In this document: piece after piece, positions 31,490 through 40,510 of the stretch
Numbering within the stretch: position 1 is the stretch's first letter
Layout: each line of letters starts with the position of its first letter
Source of the DNA: PBB1 sp040400875
GTDB taxonomy: Bacteria; Pseudomonadota; Gammaproteobacteria; Burkholderiales; Burkholderiaceae_C
DNA: 64,000 bases
Direction: 5' to 3'
Assembly (NCBI GenBank): GCA_040400875.1
Contig: JBBAPK010000005.1
Span: forward strand, 1 to 64,000
Translations under genes and position numbers: made by a program
Notes under the pieces: generated by a model
What the model was told of the DNA's origin: nothing
The model's input: only the letters and a program-made list of their open reading frames with translations
The model's database searches: none

Positions 31490-34015
31490 ATGCCCAGCCC
31501 CTCAGAGCACCCGGGCGTCGCCCCACACGACGACCCCTCGATCCCCCTGTTTGAAGAAGATGGCCCCAGCGCCTCGCCGTTCGAGGCCACGGGCGAGATC
31601 GCCATCGATGAGCGTCCCGCGCTGCCCACCGCCGAAGGTCTGCTGCGCGGGCTCAACCCCGAGCAGCTCGCCGCAGTCACGCTGCCGCCGCGCCCGTCGC
31701 TGATCCTGGCCGGTGCCGGCTCGGGCAAGACGCGCGTGCTGACCACCCGCATCGCTTGGCTGATCCAGACCGGGCAGCTCGCGCCGGGTGGTGTGCTGGC
31801 CGTGACTTTCACCAACAAGGCCGCCAAGGAAATGCTCACGCGGCTGGGCGCCATGCTGCCCATCCCCGTGCGCGGCATGTGGGTGGGCACCTTCCACGGG
31901 CTGTGCAACCGATTCTTGCGCGCGCACTGGAAGCTCGCTGCGCTGCCGCAGGGCTTTCAGATCCTCGATTCGGCCGATCAGCTCTCGGCCGTCAAGCGCG
32001 TCATCAAGGGCATGAAGCTCGACGAAGAGCGCTTCGTGCCCAAGGCCACCACCTGGTTCATCGCCGGGCAAAAAGAAGATGGCCTGCGCCCGAAAGACGT
32101 GGAAGTGCGCGATGAGCAAAGCCGAGTGCTGGTGCAGATCTACCAGGCCTATGAAGACCAGTGCCAGCGCGAAGGCGTGGTCGACTTTGCCGAGCTGATG
32201 CTGCGCACCTACGAGCTGATGCGCGACCAGCCCAGCTTGCGCGATCACTACCAGCGGCGCTTTCGGCACATCCTGGTCGACGAGTTCCAGGACACCAACC
32301 GGCTGCAGTACGCCTGGCTCAAGATGTTCGCCGGCCCGCCCGGTCCCAATGGCTGCGCGGTGCTGGCCGTGGGCGACGACGACCAGAGCATCTACGCCTT
32401 TCGCGGTGCGCAGGTGGGCAATATGGCCGACTTCGAGCGCGAGTTCCGCGTGCAGCAGGTCATCAAGCTCGAGCGCAACTACCGCAGCTTCGGCCACATC
32501 CTCGATGCGGCCAACGAGCTGATCTCGCGCAACTCGCGCCGCCTGGGCAAGAACCTGCACACCGAGGCCGGCCCCGGCGAGCCGGTGCGCGTGTTCGAAG
32601 CCACCAGCGATTTCGCCGAGGCGCAGTGGTTCATCGAAGAAGCCCAGCAGCTGCACCGCGAAGGCACGCCGCGTCGCGACATCGCGCTGCTCTACCGCAG
32701 CAATGCGCAAAGCCGGGTGATTGAGAGCGCGCTGTTCAACGCCGCCATTCCCTACAAGGTCTACGGCGGGCTGCGCTTTTTCGAGCGCGCCGAGGTCAAG
32801 CACGCGCTGGGCTACTTGCGGCTGATCGAGAACCCCAACGACGACACCAGCTTCTTGCGGGTGGTCAACTTCCCGACCCGTGGCATCGGCGCGCGCACCA
32901 TCGAGCTGCTGCAAGACGCAGCGCGCACGAGCGGGCGCAGCCTGTACCAAAGCGTGGGTGCGGTGGCCGGAAAAGGCGGCGGCAACGTGCAGGCCTTCGT
33001 GGCGCTGGTCGACGCCATGCGCGACGCCACGCGCGGCCTCACGCTGCGCGAAATCATCGAGCACATGCTCGAGGCCTCAGGGCTGCTGCAGTTCTATCGC
33101 ACCGACAAGGAAGGCCAGGACCGGCTCGAAAACCTCGACGAACTGGTCAACGCCGCCGAGGCCTTCGTCACGCAAGAAGGCTTTGGCAAGGACGCGGTGG
33201 CGCTGCCGGTCGATGAGTTCTCGACGCCGGTGCCGCCGTCTGATGCGGCCGAGGCCGAGCTGACGAAAGTGCTGGGCGCTCTGGGCCAGGAGCCGGTCGC
33301 CGCCCCCACCGGCATCGCCTCGCTGATCACCACGCCCGACGCCGAAACCGGCGAGATCATGTCGCCGCTGGCCGCCTTCCTCACGCACGCCTCGCTTGAA
33401 GCCGGCGACAACCAGGCGCAAGCCGGCCAAGACGCCATCCAGCTGATGACGGTGCACGCGGCCAAGGGGCTCGAATTTGATGCGGTGTTCATCACCGGCC
33501 TTGAAGAAGGCCTGTTCCCGCACGAGAACAGCGCCTCCGATCTGGACGGGCTGGAAGAAGAACGCCGGCTGATGTACGTGGCCATCACGCGGGCGCGCAA
33601 GCGGCTGTACCTGAGCTGCAGCCAAACGCGCATGCTGCACGGCCAGACCCGTTACAACGTCAAGAGCCGCTTCTTCGATGAGCTGCCCGAGGCCGCGCTG
33701 AAGTGGATCACGCCGCGCAACCAGGCCTTTGGCTCGGGCTTTGGGCGCGAGTACCAGTCGGCCTGGGCGCGAGGTTCGGGCCTGGGCTCGATCGTGGGCG
33801 CCGGGCGCGTCGAGTCCGCGCCGCCGCCCATGGTGCCGAAGTCGCCGTCACACGGTCTCAAATCAGGCCAGAGCGTGTTTCACACCAAGTTCGGCGAGGG
33901 CGTGATCGTCACCCTCGAGGGCCACGGCGACGATGCCCGCGCCCAGGTCAACTTCGGCCGCCACGGCATGAAGTGGCTGGCGCTGTCGGTGGCCAAGCTC
34001 ACGCCGATTCCTTGA
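31490..34015 (+). CDS. uvrD: UvrD-type superfamily I DNA helicase
   Basis: UvrD is a 3'-5' helicase of nucleotide excision and mismatch repair. The 841 residues have the SF1A motifs: Q-motif LNPEQLAAV, Walker A AGAGSGKT (74-81), motif Ia AVTFTNKAAKEM, Walker B ILVDEFQDTNRLQ, motif III VGDDDQSIYAFRGA, motif IV LERNYRS, motif V TVHAAKGLEFDAVF and motif VI RRLMYVAITRARKRL. A C-terminal Tudor-like segment (FGEGVIVTLEGHGDDARAQVNF) follows. An acidic N-terminal extension of about 50 residues is unusual. ATG 31490 has a -10-like TAGAAT six bases upstream. Confidence 0.92.
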   Translation: MPSPSEHPGVAPHDDPSIPLFEEDGPSASPFEATGEIAIDERPALPTAEGLLRGLNPEQLAAVTLPPRPSLILAGAGSGKTRVLTTRIAWLIQTGQLAPGGVLAVTFTNKAAKEMLTRLGAMLPIPVRGMWVGTFHGLCNRFLRAHWKLAALPQGFQILDSADQLSAVKRVIKGMKLDEERFVPKATTWFIAGQKEDGLRPKDVEVRDEQSRVLVQIYQAYEDQCQREGVVDFAELMLRTYELMRDQPSLRDHYQRRFRHILVDEFQDTNRLQYAWLKMFAGPPGPNGCAVLAVGDDDQSIYAFRGAQVGNMADFEREFRVQQVIKLERNYRSFGHILDAANELISRNSRRLGKNLHTEAGPGEPVRVFEATSDFAEAQWFIEEAQQLHREGTPRRDIALLYRSNAQSRVIESALFNAAIPYKVYGGLRFFERAEVKHALGYLRLIENPNDDTSFLRVVNFPTRGIGARTIELLQDAARTSGRSLYQSVGAVAGKGGGNVQAFVALVDAMRDATRGLTLREIIEHMLEASGLLQFYRTDKEGQDRLENLDELVNAAEAFVTQEGFGKDAVALPVDEFSTPVPPSDAAEAELTKVLGALGQEPVAAPTGIASLITTPDAETGEIMSPLAAFLTHASLEAGDNQAQAGQDAIQLMTVHAAKGLEFDAVFITGLEEGLFPHENSASDLDGLEEERRLMYVAITRARKRLYLSCSQTRMLHGQTRYNVKSRFFDELPEAALKWITPRNQAFGSGFGREYQSAWARGSGLGSIVGAGRVESAPPPMVPKSPSHGLKSGQSVFHTKFGEGVIVTLEGHGDDARAQVNFGRHGMKWLALSVAKLTPIP

Positions 34016-34058
34016 TGCCTGGGATGGGCGGTCGAGACCGTTTCTGAGCGGCGCTAAG

Positions 34059-34333
34059 ACCCTCACCCCTGCCCTCTCCCGCCAGGCGGGAGAGGGAGCC
34101 ATTCAAGTCAAGCCCTCTCCCGCTAGGCGGGAGAGGGGCCAGGCCAGTCCCCTCTCCCACTTGTGGGAGAGGGGAGCCATTCAAGTCCCCTCTCCCACGT
34201 GTGGGAGAGGGTTAGGGTGAGGGCCGTGACCCGTGCGCCGCGATGGCCAGTCCAGTCCCCTCTCCCACTTGTGGGAAAAGGTGAGCCATTCAGTTCCCTC
34301 TCCCACGTGTGGGGGAGGGTTAGGGTGAGGGCC
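34059..34333. repeat. Array of six imperfect palindromes (CCCTCTCCC...GGGAGAGGG type)
   Basis: Six palindromes follow one another: 34072-34096 (12-bp arms), 34113-34137 (11 bp), 34149-34174 (12 bp), 34188-34211 (11 bp), about 34258-34279 (degenerate) and about 34296-34319 (degenerate). Centres alternate between GCC/GGC and CAC/GTG types. Linkers share GAGCCATTCAAGTC, and two units end in TTAGGGTGAGGGCC. The left edge (CCCTCACCCC) is an inverted copy of that end. This is an intergenic REP-like family, not coding. Confidence 0.85.
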
Positions 34334-34342
34334 GCTCTCAAG

Positions 34343-34442
34343 CAGGCCAGCGAGGCGCTCAGGGTCGGTAGGTCAAGGAGGAGCCATGGGCCTTTGGCCC
34401 ATGGCGGGGGACACGGACGACCCCGAGTGCCTCGCTGGCCTG
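34343..34442. repeat. Nested inverted repeat in the uvrD-pckG spacer
   Basis: A 14-bp perfect inverted repeat, CAGGCCAGCGAGGC (34343-34356) and GCCTCGCTGGCCTG (34429-34442), encloses a second perfect one, GCCATGGGCC (34383-34392) and GGCCCATGGC (34396-34405) with a TTT loop. No coding sequence is seen. The structure adjoins the palindrome array; together they fill most of the 560-base spacer between uvrD and pckG. Confidence 0.7.
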
Positions 34443-34508
34443 CGAGCGCCTGACCGCCCTGCGTGAACTCAGAACCCCGCAGGCTCGATGCCCCCCGCCT
34501 TGCTCGCA

Positions 34509-34538
34509 AAAAAGTTTCCGGTCAGTGTCCCGACCGGA
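34509..34538 (-). terminator. Terminator downstream of pckG
   Basis: On the minus strand CCGGTC/GACCGG (34518-34523 and 34532-34537) forms a 6-bp stem followed by AAACTTTTTT. It lies about 40 bases past the pckG stop. Confidence 0.65.
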
Positions 34539-34575
34539 GGCTTTTCGCTGCGAGGCTGTCCGCAGGCTCAGGCCA

Positions 34576-36441
34576 TCACGCGCCCAGGCTGTTTTCGATG
34601 CGCGCCATCGTGGCAGGCAACTCGCCGGGCAGATGGTGTTCGAGTTGCTTGAACAGCTCGGCATGCAGCGTCAGTTCCTGCTTCCAGGCGGCGGTGTCGA
34701 TGCTGATCACGCTGTCGAACTGCGCCTGCGAGAAGTTCAGGCCCTCCCAGTGCATGTCTTCATACTGCGGGCTCACGCCAAAGACGTTGTCCTTGCCGCC
34801 TGCCGTGCCTTCGATGCGACCGAGCATCCACTCCATCGCGCGCATGTTTTCGCCGTAGCCGGGCCAGACGAACTTGCCATCGGCGCCCTTGCGGAACCAG
34901 TTCACGCAGAAGATGGACGGCAGCTTGGCACCGGTGGCGCCGATCTTGTCGCCCAGGTTCAGCCAGTGCTGGAAGTAGTCGGACATGTTGTAGCCGATGA
35001 AAGGCAGCATGGCGAACGGGTCGCGGCGCACGATGCCTTGCTGGCCGGCGGCTGCCGCCGTGGTTTCGCTGCCCATGGTGGCGGCCATGTAGACGCCTTC
35101 GGTCCAGCTGCGTGCCTGGGTGACCAGTGGCACGGTGGTCGAGCGGCGACCGCCGAAGATGAAGGCATCGATCGCCACGCCGCTGGCGCTGTCCCACTCG
35201 GGGTCGAGCACCGGGTTGTTGGTGGCGGCCACGGTGAAGCGGGCATTCGGGTGCGCGGCCTTGGCGCCGGTTTCCTTGGCGATCGCCGGGGTCCAGTCCT
35301 TGCCCTGCCAGTCGATCAGGTGCGCAGGCGGCGTGTCGGTCATGCTCTCCCACCACACGTCGCCGTCATCGGTGAGCGCCACGTTGGTGAACACCACGTC
35401 GTGCTTGAGCGAATCCATGCAGTTCGGGTTGGTCTTGTAGTTGGTGCCCGGAGCCACGCCGAAATAGCCGGCTTCGGGGTTGATGGCGTACATGCGGCCA
35501 TCGGCACCCGGCTTGATCCAGGCGATGTCATCACCGATGGTGGTGACCTTCCAGCCTGCGTAGCCAGCGGGCGGCACCAGCATCGAGAAGTTGGTCTTGC
35601 CGCAAGCGCTCGGGAAGGCGCCGGCCACGTGGTACTTCTTGCCGGCGGGTGAGGTCACGCCCAGCACCAGCATGTGCTCGGCCAGCCAGCCCTGATCGCG
35701 GCCCATGGTCGAAGCGATGCGCAGCGCAAAGCACTTCTTGCCCAGCAGCGCGTTGCCGCCGTAGCCCGAGCCGTAGCTCCAGATCTCGTGGGTCTCGGGG
35801 TAGTGCACGATGTACTTGGTGCTGTTGCAAGGCCAGGACACATCCTTCTGGCCGGCCTCGAGCGGTGCGCCCACGGTGTGCACACAGGGCACGAAGTCAC
35901 CGTTGTCGCCCAGCACGTCAATGGCAGCGCGACCCATGCGGGTCATGGTGCGCATGCTGATGGCCACATACGGGCTGTCAGACAGCTCCACGCCGATGTG
36001 CGAGATGTGCGAGCCGATCGGGCCCATCGAGAACGGCACTACGTACAGGGTGCGGCCGCGCATGCAGCCGCGGAACAGGGCCTTGTCGCCGGTTTGCAGC
36101 AGCACGCGCATTTCGGCCGGGGCCGTCCAGTTGTTGGTGGGGCCGGCATCTTCCTTGCGCTCGCTGCAGATGTAGGTGCGGTCTTCAACGCGCGCCACAT
36201 CGCTGGGGTCGCTGATGGCCAGAAAGCTGTTGGGGCGCAGCTTGGGGTTGAGCTTTTTCATGGTGCCGTTGGCCACCAGCAGGTCGCACAGCCGCTCGTA
36301 TTCGGATTGCGAGCCATCGCACCAGTAGACGTCGGCGGCTTCGGTGAGCGCTGCGACGTCTGCCACCCAGGCCACGAGGCGCTGGTGCTTCAGGTAAGCG
36401 GGCACGTTCAGACGTGGCCCTTCCATCACGGGACGGTTCAT
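34576..36441 (-). CDS. pckG: Phosphoenolpyruvate carboxykinase (GTP)
   Basis: PckG converts oxaloacetate plus GTP to PEP and CO2 in gluconeogenesis. The 621-residue product shows the reactive-cysteine P-loop AGAFPSACGKTNFSML, the metal/substrate block YGSGYGGNALLGKKCFALRIAS and the ARFTVAATNNP segment. GTP-type length and motifs exclude the ATP-type PckA. ATG 36441 has GGAG seven bases upstream. A long hairpin lies in the leader. Confidence 0.96.
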   Translation of the reverse strand: MNRPVMEGPRLNVPAYLKHQRLVAWVADVAALTEAADVYWCDGSQSEYERLCDLLVANGTMKKLNPKLRPNSFLAISDPSDVARVEDRTYICSERKEDAGPTNNWTAPAEMRVLLQTGDKALFRGCMRGRTLYVVPFSMGPIGSHISHIGVELSDSPYVAISMRTMTRMGRAAIDVLGDNGDFVPCVHTVGAPLEAGQKDVSWPCNSTKYIVHYPETHEIWSYGSGYGGNALLGKKCFALRIASTMGRDQGWLAEHMLVLGVTSPAGKKYHVAGAFPSACGKTNFSMLVPPAGYAGWKVTTIGDDIAWIKPGADGRMYAINPEAGYFGVAPGTNYKTNPNCMDSLKHDVVFTNVALTDDGDVWWESMTDTPPAHLIDWQGKDWTPAIAKETGAKAAHPNARFTVAATNNPVLDPEWDSASGVAIDAFIFGGRRSTTVPLVTQARSWTEGVYMAATMGSETTAAAAGQQGIVRRDPFAMLPFIGYNMSDYFQHWLNLGDKIGATGAKLPSIFCVNWFRKGADGKFVWPGYGENMRAMEWMLGRIEGTAGGKDNVFGVSPQYEDMHWEGLNFSQAQFDSVISIDTAAWKQELTLHAELFKQLEHHLPGELPATMARIENSLGA

Positions 36442-36476
36442 GGGAACTCCAATCAAAGGTAAAGACAAAAACGGGA

Positions 36477-36512
36477 TTGGGCGAACCCCGCCTCGCACCG
36501 AGGCTCGCCCAA
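36477..36512. promoter_or_regulatory. Hairpin/dyad in the pckG leader
   Basis: Outer arms TTGGGCGA (36477-36484) and TCGCCCAA (36505-36512) and inner arms GCCTCG (36490-36495) and CGAGGC (36499-36504) form a two-stage palindrome 36 bases upstream of the pckG start. It could be an operator or a leader RNA structure. Confidence 0.4.
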
Positions 36513-36640
36513 TACCACCTGCTTTACCGCCGACCTGTCCAAGGGGAACGAGATTGTGACTTCGAAATTAGCCCTTTCTCGCGCGCTGGGATCAATGCGA
36601 TGGATCTTCGCGCGCACAGCGTGTGTTTGCCTCGCGGCGG

Positions 36641-38155
36641 TCAGGCTTTGACAGCCCCCGGGCGTTTGGCATCCACCACAAAACTGGCCGCCGTGCCAAC
36701 AGCACTTTGCGCATCGGCCGGATCGGCCACCGCCCGCAGATCGGCTCGCAACTGCTTGCGGTCTAGCGTGAACACGATGCTGCCGCGCTGGTCTGGCCGG
36801 CTGTAGTGAATGTGCGGGTTGAAGGGCAGGGCGGCTGCCACGCGGCTCGCCGGCAGGCCGTGGCTGCTGATCGAGGTGCCGCAGAACTCGGTGGCCACCA
36901 CGCGCGCGCCGGGTCGGTCAAAGTCGGTCTTCAGGTCGGCCACCACGCTGGAGTGCACATCGCCGCCGAGCACCACCACGCCGGGCACGCGCTTTTTGTC
37001 GACCACGCCGAGCAGCCGCGCGCGGGCGGCGGGGTAGCCGTCCCAGCCGTCGGTCCAGTAGGTGCCGCCGCCGTTGGCGGTGTCGCTCCAGCTGTGGCGG
37101 GTCATCAGGGTCTGCTGTGCCACCAGGTTCCAGGGCCGGTCCATGCTCCAGCCCTGCGCCAGCCAGCGCTCTTGATCGGCACCGAGCAGGCTGCGTGCGG
37201 CATCACCCAGCTGCGGGCAATCCTTGGCGGCCACGGTGTTGGAGCCGCCGCGGTCCGGCCGCGGGCAGGCTTGGGGATCACGGTACTGCCGGTCGTCGAG
37301 CAGGTGGATGCGCGCCAGCGTGCCCCAGTCGAGCCGCCCCGTGATGCGCATCGAAGCGCCCGGCACATCGAGCTTCGGCCGCGCCGACATCGGGAACGGC
37401 ATGTGCTCCCAGTAAGCCTGATAGGCCGCAGCGCGCTGCTCGGCGAAGTCGCTCTGCAGGTGCTGGCCCTGCAGGTTGGCGTAGTCGTTGTCGACCTCGT
37501 GGTCGTCCCACACCATCAGCCACGGCGCGCTGGCGTGGGCCGCCTGCAGCAGCGCATCGCGCTTGTAGGTGGCGTAGCGCTCACGGTAGCCCGGCAGCGT
37601 CTTCACGTAGCCGCCTTCGTGCCTGCGCACCGCGTCGGCAGGCGAGCCGGTTTCATAGATGTAGTCGCCCAGAAACATCACCAGATCGAGCGATTGATCG
37701 GCCACATCGCGCCACGCGGCGTAGTGGCCGGCATCAAACCGCTGGCAGCTGGCAATCGCAAAGCGCAGCGGTGCGGCGGCGTTGGGTGCCGGCGCGGTGC
37801 GGGTGCGGCCGCTGGCGCTGCGCTCACCCAGGGCGGTGAAGCGGTACCAGTACCAGCGGGCCGGCGCGAGCCCGAGCGGCTCGGCGTGCACGCTGTGCGC
37901 CCAGTCGACATCGGCGGTGTGCGTGCCGCGCGCGGCGATCTGCTTGAAGCCTTCGTCGTGCGCCAGCTCCCATTGCACCTCGACTTGCTCGGGCAGATCG
38001 CCGCCGGTCAGCCGCGTCCACAGCACCACGCTGCTGGCCGTGGGGTGGCCCGAGGCGATGCCCAGATCGAACCGGGGCTGATCGCCTTGTGCGGCCATCG
38101 CTACTGGTGCGGCGGCACCGCAGACCTGCAAAAACCGTCGTCGGGTCAGGCTCAT
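36641..38155 (-). CDS. phoD: Alkaline phosphatase PhoD-type, Tat-exported
   Basis: PhoD hydrolyses phosphomonoesters and diesters outside the cytoplasm, using calcium and iron. The 504-residue precursor starts with a Tat signal (SLTRRRFLQVCGAAAPVAMA). It has an N-terminal beta domain (GIASGHPTASSVVLWTRL) and PhoD metal-site motifs SCQRFDAGHYAAW, FLGDYIYE, MVWDDHEVDNDYAN and VVLGGDVHSS. ATG 38155 is chosen because it starts exactly at the Tat signal. It lies 19 bases after an unknown secreted protein gene on the same strand. Confidence 0.92.
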   Translation of the reverse strand: MSLTRRRFLQVCGAAAPVAMAAQGDQPRFDLGIASGHPTASSVVLWTRLTGGDLPEQVEVQWELAHDEGFKQIAARGTHTADVDWAHSVHAEPLGLAPARWYWYRFTALGERSASGRTRTAPAPNAAAPLRFAIASCQRFDAGHYAAWRDVADQSLDLVMFLGDYIYETGSPADAVRRHEGGYVKTLPGYRERYATYKRDALLQAAHASAPWLMVWDDHEVDNDYANLQGQHLQSDFAEQRAAAYQAYWEHMPFPMSARPKLDVPGASMRITGRLDWGTLARIHLLDDRQYRDPQACPRPDRGGSNTVAAKDCPQLGDAARSLLGADQERWLAQGWSMDRPWNLVAQQTLMTRHSWSDTANGGGTYWTDGWDGYPAARARLLGVVDKKRVPGVVVLGGDVHSSVVADLKTDFDRPGARVVATEFCGTSISSHGLPASRVAAALPFNPHIHYSRPDQRGSIVFTLDRKQLRADLRAVADPADAQSAVGTAASFVVDAKRPGAVKA

Positions 38156-38174
38156 GGTCGCGGGTGCTCCTGGT

Positions 38175-38849
38175 TCAGTGCCGATGCGCGGCCGGCCGCC
38201 AGCCGGCTCGCACATCGAGTGATTCGGCCGCCCTGACCGCCGGGTCGTAGGCCATGTCGCCGAAATCGGCGGCGTCGATGCGGGCGTAGCCGGCGCTGCG
38301 ATGGCCCGGCAGATCCCAGTCGGCTGGTGCGCCCGGCCTGGATTCCAGCAAGTCAAAGCGAACCAGCGTGCGGTCGTTGATGACCTGCGTGAAGCGCTTG
38401 GGCAGGTTCAGGCTGTCGTCCCATTCGACACCGGCGGTGCCGGCAGCGCTGCCGAAGCAAGACAGCTCAGCCCAATCCACCTCGATGCCCAGGGCCGCCA
38501 GTTCGCCCGAGCTGTAATCGACCACCGTGCGCTGCGCGTGCAGCACCCGCTGCAGCGTGATGTGGCCGTTCGCATCGCGCTGCCAGATCTCTTCGGTGCT
38601 GCCCTTGTTGATGGCCACTGTGTCGGTCTGGCGCACCAACACCCATTCCTGCTGCCGCACCACGCTGCCGCTGGCGTTGGATTCTGCGATCACCACCACC
38701 CGGTACCTGGCCGCGAGCGGTGCGGCAGCCCCAGCCTCAGCTTCGGTCACACCCATAGGCGTTTGTGCCAGCACACCGCCGCAGGCCAAGGCCAAGGCCA
38801 AAGCCGACATCGCGATCGCCCCGCGCAGCCCGTCAGAAGCCGAACGCAT
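38175..38849 (-). CDS. Secreted protein of unknown function between phoA and phoD
   Basis: The 224-residue protein has an N-terminal Sec-type signal (GAIAMSALALALACGGVLAQ), then a soluble domain rich in beta-prone stretches (RYRVVVIAESNASGSVVRQQEWVL, WQRDANGHITLQRVLHAQRTVVDYSSGELAALGI). It has a single cysteine after the signal region. I recognise no family. Its start overlaps the phoA end by 17 bases and its stop lies 19 bases before phoD, so it is almost certainly made with both phosphatases. Confidence 0.7.
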   Translation of the reverse strand: MRSASDGLRGAIAMSALALALACGGVLAQTPMGVTEAEAGAAAPLAARYRVVVIAESNASGSVVRQQEWVLVRQTDTVAINKGSTEEIWQRDANGHITLQRVLHAQRTVVDYSSGELAALGIEVDWAELSCFGSAAGTAGVEWDDSLNLPKRFTQVINDRTLVRFDLLESRPGAPADWDLPGHRSAGYARIDAADFGDMAYDPAVRAAESLDVRAGWRPAAHRH

Positions 38850-40434
38850 CGCGCATCACGTGAAAGATCCAGTTCTGCTCCATCGAGCCGTGCACCAGAT
38901 GGGCCTTGGGGCCGCGCGCGTAGATGGCCACGTCCTCGCCGCCGTGCGTCTCCGAGCCCAGCGGCACGGCGGCTTCCTGCAGGAAGTCGAGGCCGGCGGT
39001 GTCCACGCGGGTCAGATCGGGGCGGCCTGCGCTGCGGTGGCCGGGGCCGTTGGCGTAGCCGAGGGTGGTGAACGGCAGGCCGTTGGCGTCCTTGCTGGGC
39101 GCCAGCGGCGCGCCATCGGTGGCGGGCACTTCACGCACCAGGCCCAGGATGTCATTGCCCCGGCTCGGATAGCCGGCGATGGTGAAGGTGTGGCTGTGAT
39201 CGGCGGTGACGATGATCAGCGTGTCCTTGGGATCGGTGTGGTCCATCGCGTAGCGCACGGCCCGTGCGAACTCGATGGTCTCGAGCAGCGCGCGCTTGGC
39301 ATTGCCGGCGTGGTGGGCGTGGTCGATGCGCCCGCCCTCGACGTGCAAAAAGTAGCCCTTGCCATCCTTTTGCAGCAGCTGCAGCGACTTGGCCGTCATC
39401 TCGCTCAGGCTGGGCTCGCCCGCGCCGTCCTTGGCCCGATCGGCTTCGTACTGCATGTGCGAAGGCTCGAACAGCCCCAGCAGGTGCGTGGTGCGCGCTG
39501 TGTCCAGGGCGTCGAACTGCTGGCGGTTCCACACATAAGCCGCGCCCGCCCCGCGCGTGGTCAGCCATTCGGCGATCAGGTCACGGCCATCGGCGCGGCG
39601 GCCTTTGCCCTTGGGGTATTCGTCATCGACCACATCCACGCCATCGCGGCTGGCCGGCACGAAATTCATGCGCCCGCCGCCCATGGCCACCTTCAGGCTG
39701 CGCCGCACCGTGGGCGAGACCTCGATCAGCTGCCGCGCGATGTCCTTGACGCTGCCTTCAGCACCGCGACAGGGCGCGCCGTTGCTGAGTTCGGGCTGGT
39801 TCGAATCGGCCTCCCAGTCGCGAAATGCGATGTGGGCGTACAGCGCTGCGGGCGTGGCGTGGGTCAGCCGAGCGGTGGTCACGATGCCGGTGGATTTGCC
39901 CGACTCGGCCGCGTATTCAAGGATGGTCTTGAGCGCATGGGCGCGGTTGGCCTCGGCGCTGCATTCGCCACGCGGCGTCAGGTGATCGACCGACAGCATG
40001 CCTTCGCGTGCCTTGTGGCCGGTGGCCATGGCGGTCATGGTGGGCGCCGAGTCCGCGGTCTGCTGGTCCCACGAATACGTCTTGGACAGCGCGGCGTACG
40101 GCATGTTCTCGAACGACAGCCGGTTTTCTTCGCCAGGGCGGCCGGCCAGCTGGCCTTCAAGAATGCGCGCGGCCGTCACGGTGGAAATGCCCATGCCGTC
40201 GCCCACGAACAGGATCACGTTTTTCGCCCGCGCGTTGTGGGGGCTCAGTCGCTTGCCGGCTTCGATGAAGACTTGGCCCGCGCGGTTCCAGTCGGCCACC
40301 GACTCCGGGCCCTTGACCACCGGCTCTGCGGCCTGCGACGGCGCCGTCATCCAGATGCTGAAGCACACCACTGCCGTTGCCGAGCACGCGGCGATGGGGC
40401 GGTTTGCGAACGGTGGGCTGCGGCGCGAGGGCAT
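38833..40434 (-). CDS. phoA: Alkaline phosphatase PhoA-type
   Basis: The 533-residue precursor has a signal sequence (AACSATAVVCFSIWMTAPSQAA) and the alkaline phosphatase core: LFVGDGMGISTVTAAR (metal ligand D79), the nucleophile in ADSAPTMTAMATG (S129), VEGGRIDHAHHAGN, IIVTADHSHTF and the C-terminal ETHGGEDVAIYARG histidine. It releases phosphate from monoesters in the periplasm. ATG 40434 is used; a GTG at 40467 would add 11 residues before the signal. It lies 76 bases after the HupE-like gene. Confidence 0.92.
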   Translation of the reverse strand: MPSRRSPPFANRPIAACSATAVVCFSIWMTAPSQAAEPVVKGPESVADWNRAGQVFIEAGKRLSPHNARAKNVILFVGDGMGISTVTAARILEGQLAGRPGEENRLSFENMPYAALSKTYSWDQQTADSAPTMTAMATGHKAREGMLSVDHLTPRGECSAEANRAHALKTILEYAAESGKSTGIVTTARLTHATPAALYAHIAFRDWEADSNQPELSNGAPCRGAEGSVKDIARQLIEVSPTVRRSLKVAMGGGRMNFVPASRDGVDVVDDEYPKGKGRRADGRDLIAEWLTTRGAGAAYVWNRQQFDALDTARTTHLLGLFEPSHMQYEADRAKDGAGEPSLSEMTAKSLQLLQKDGKGYFLHVEGGRIDHAHHAGNAKRALLETIEFARAVRYAMDHTDPKDTLIIVTADHSHTFTIAGYPSRGNDILGLVREVPATDGAPLAPSKDANGLPFTTLGYANGPGHRSAGRPDLTRVDTAGLDFLQEAAVPLGSETHGGEDVAIYARGPKAHLVHGSMEQNWIFHVMRDAFGF

Positions 40435-40510
40435 GGGGCGGGTTTTTGAATCGGTGGGCGGGCGCACCGATTTTGCTCGCCGGGCGGCTCAGCCCCGGCC
40501 GCCGTGGCGA

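Noticed and set aside
34059..34333. CRISPR array
   Set aside because: The repeats are palindromes with short, similar linkers and not unique spacers of constant length, and no cas genes are present.
38527..40449. 640-codon plus-strand open frame
   Set aside because: It is antisense to phoA, which has all phosphatase motifs.
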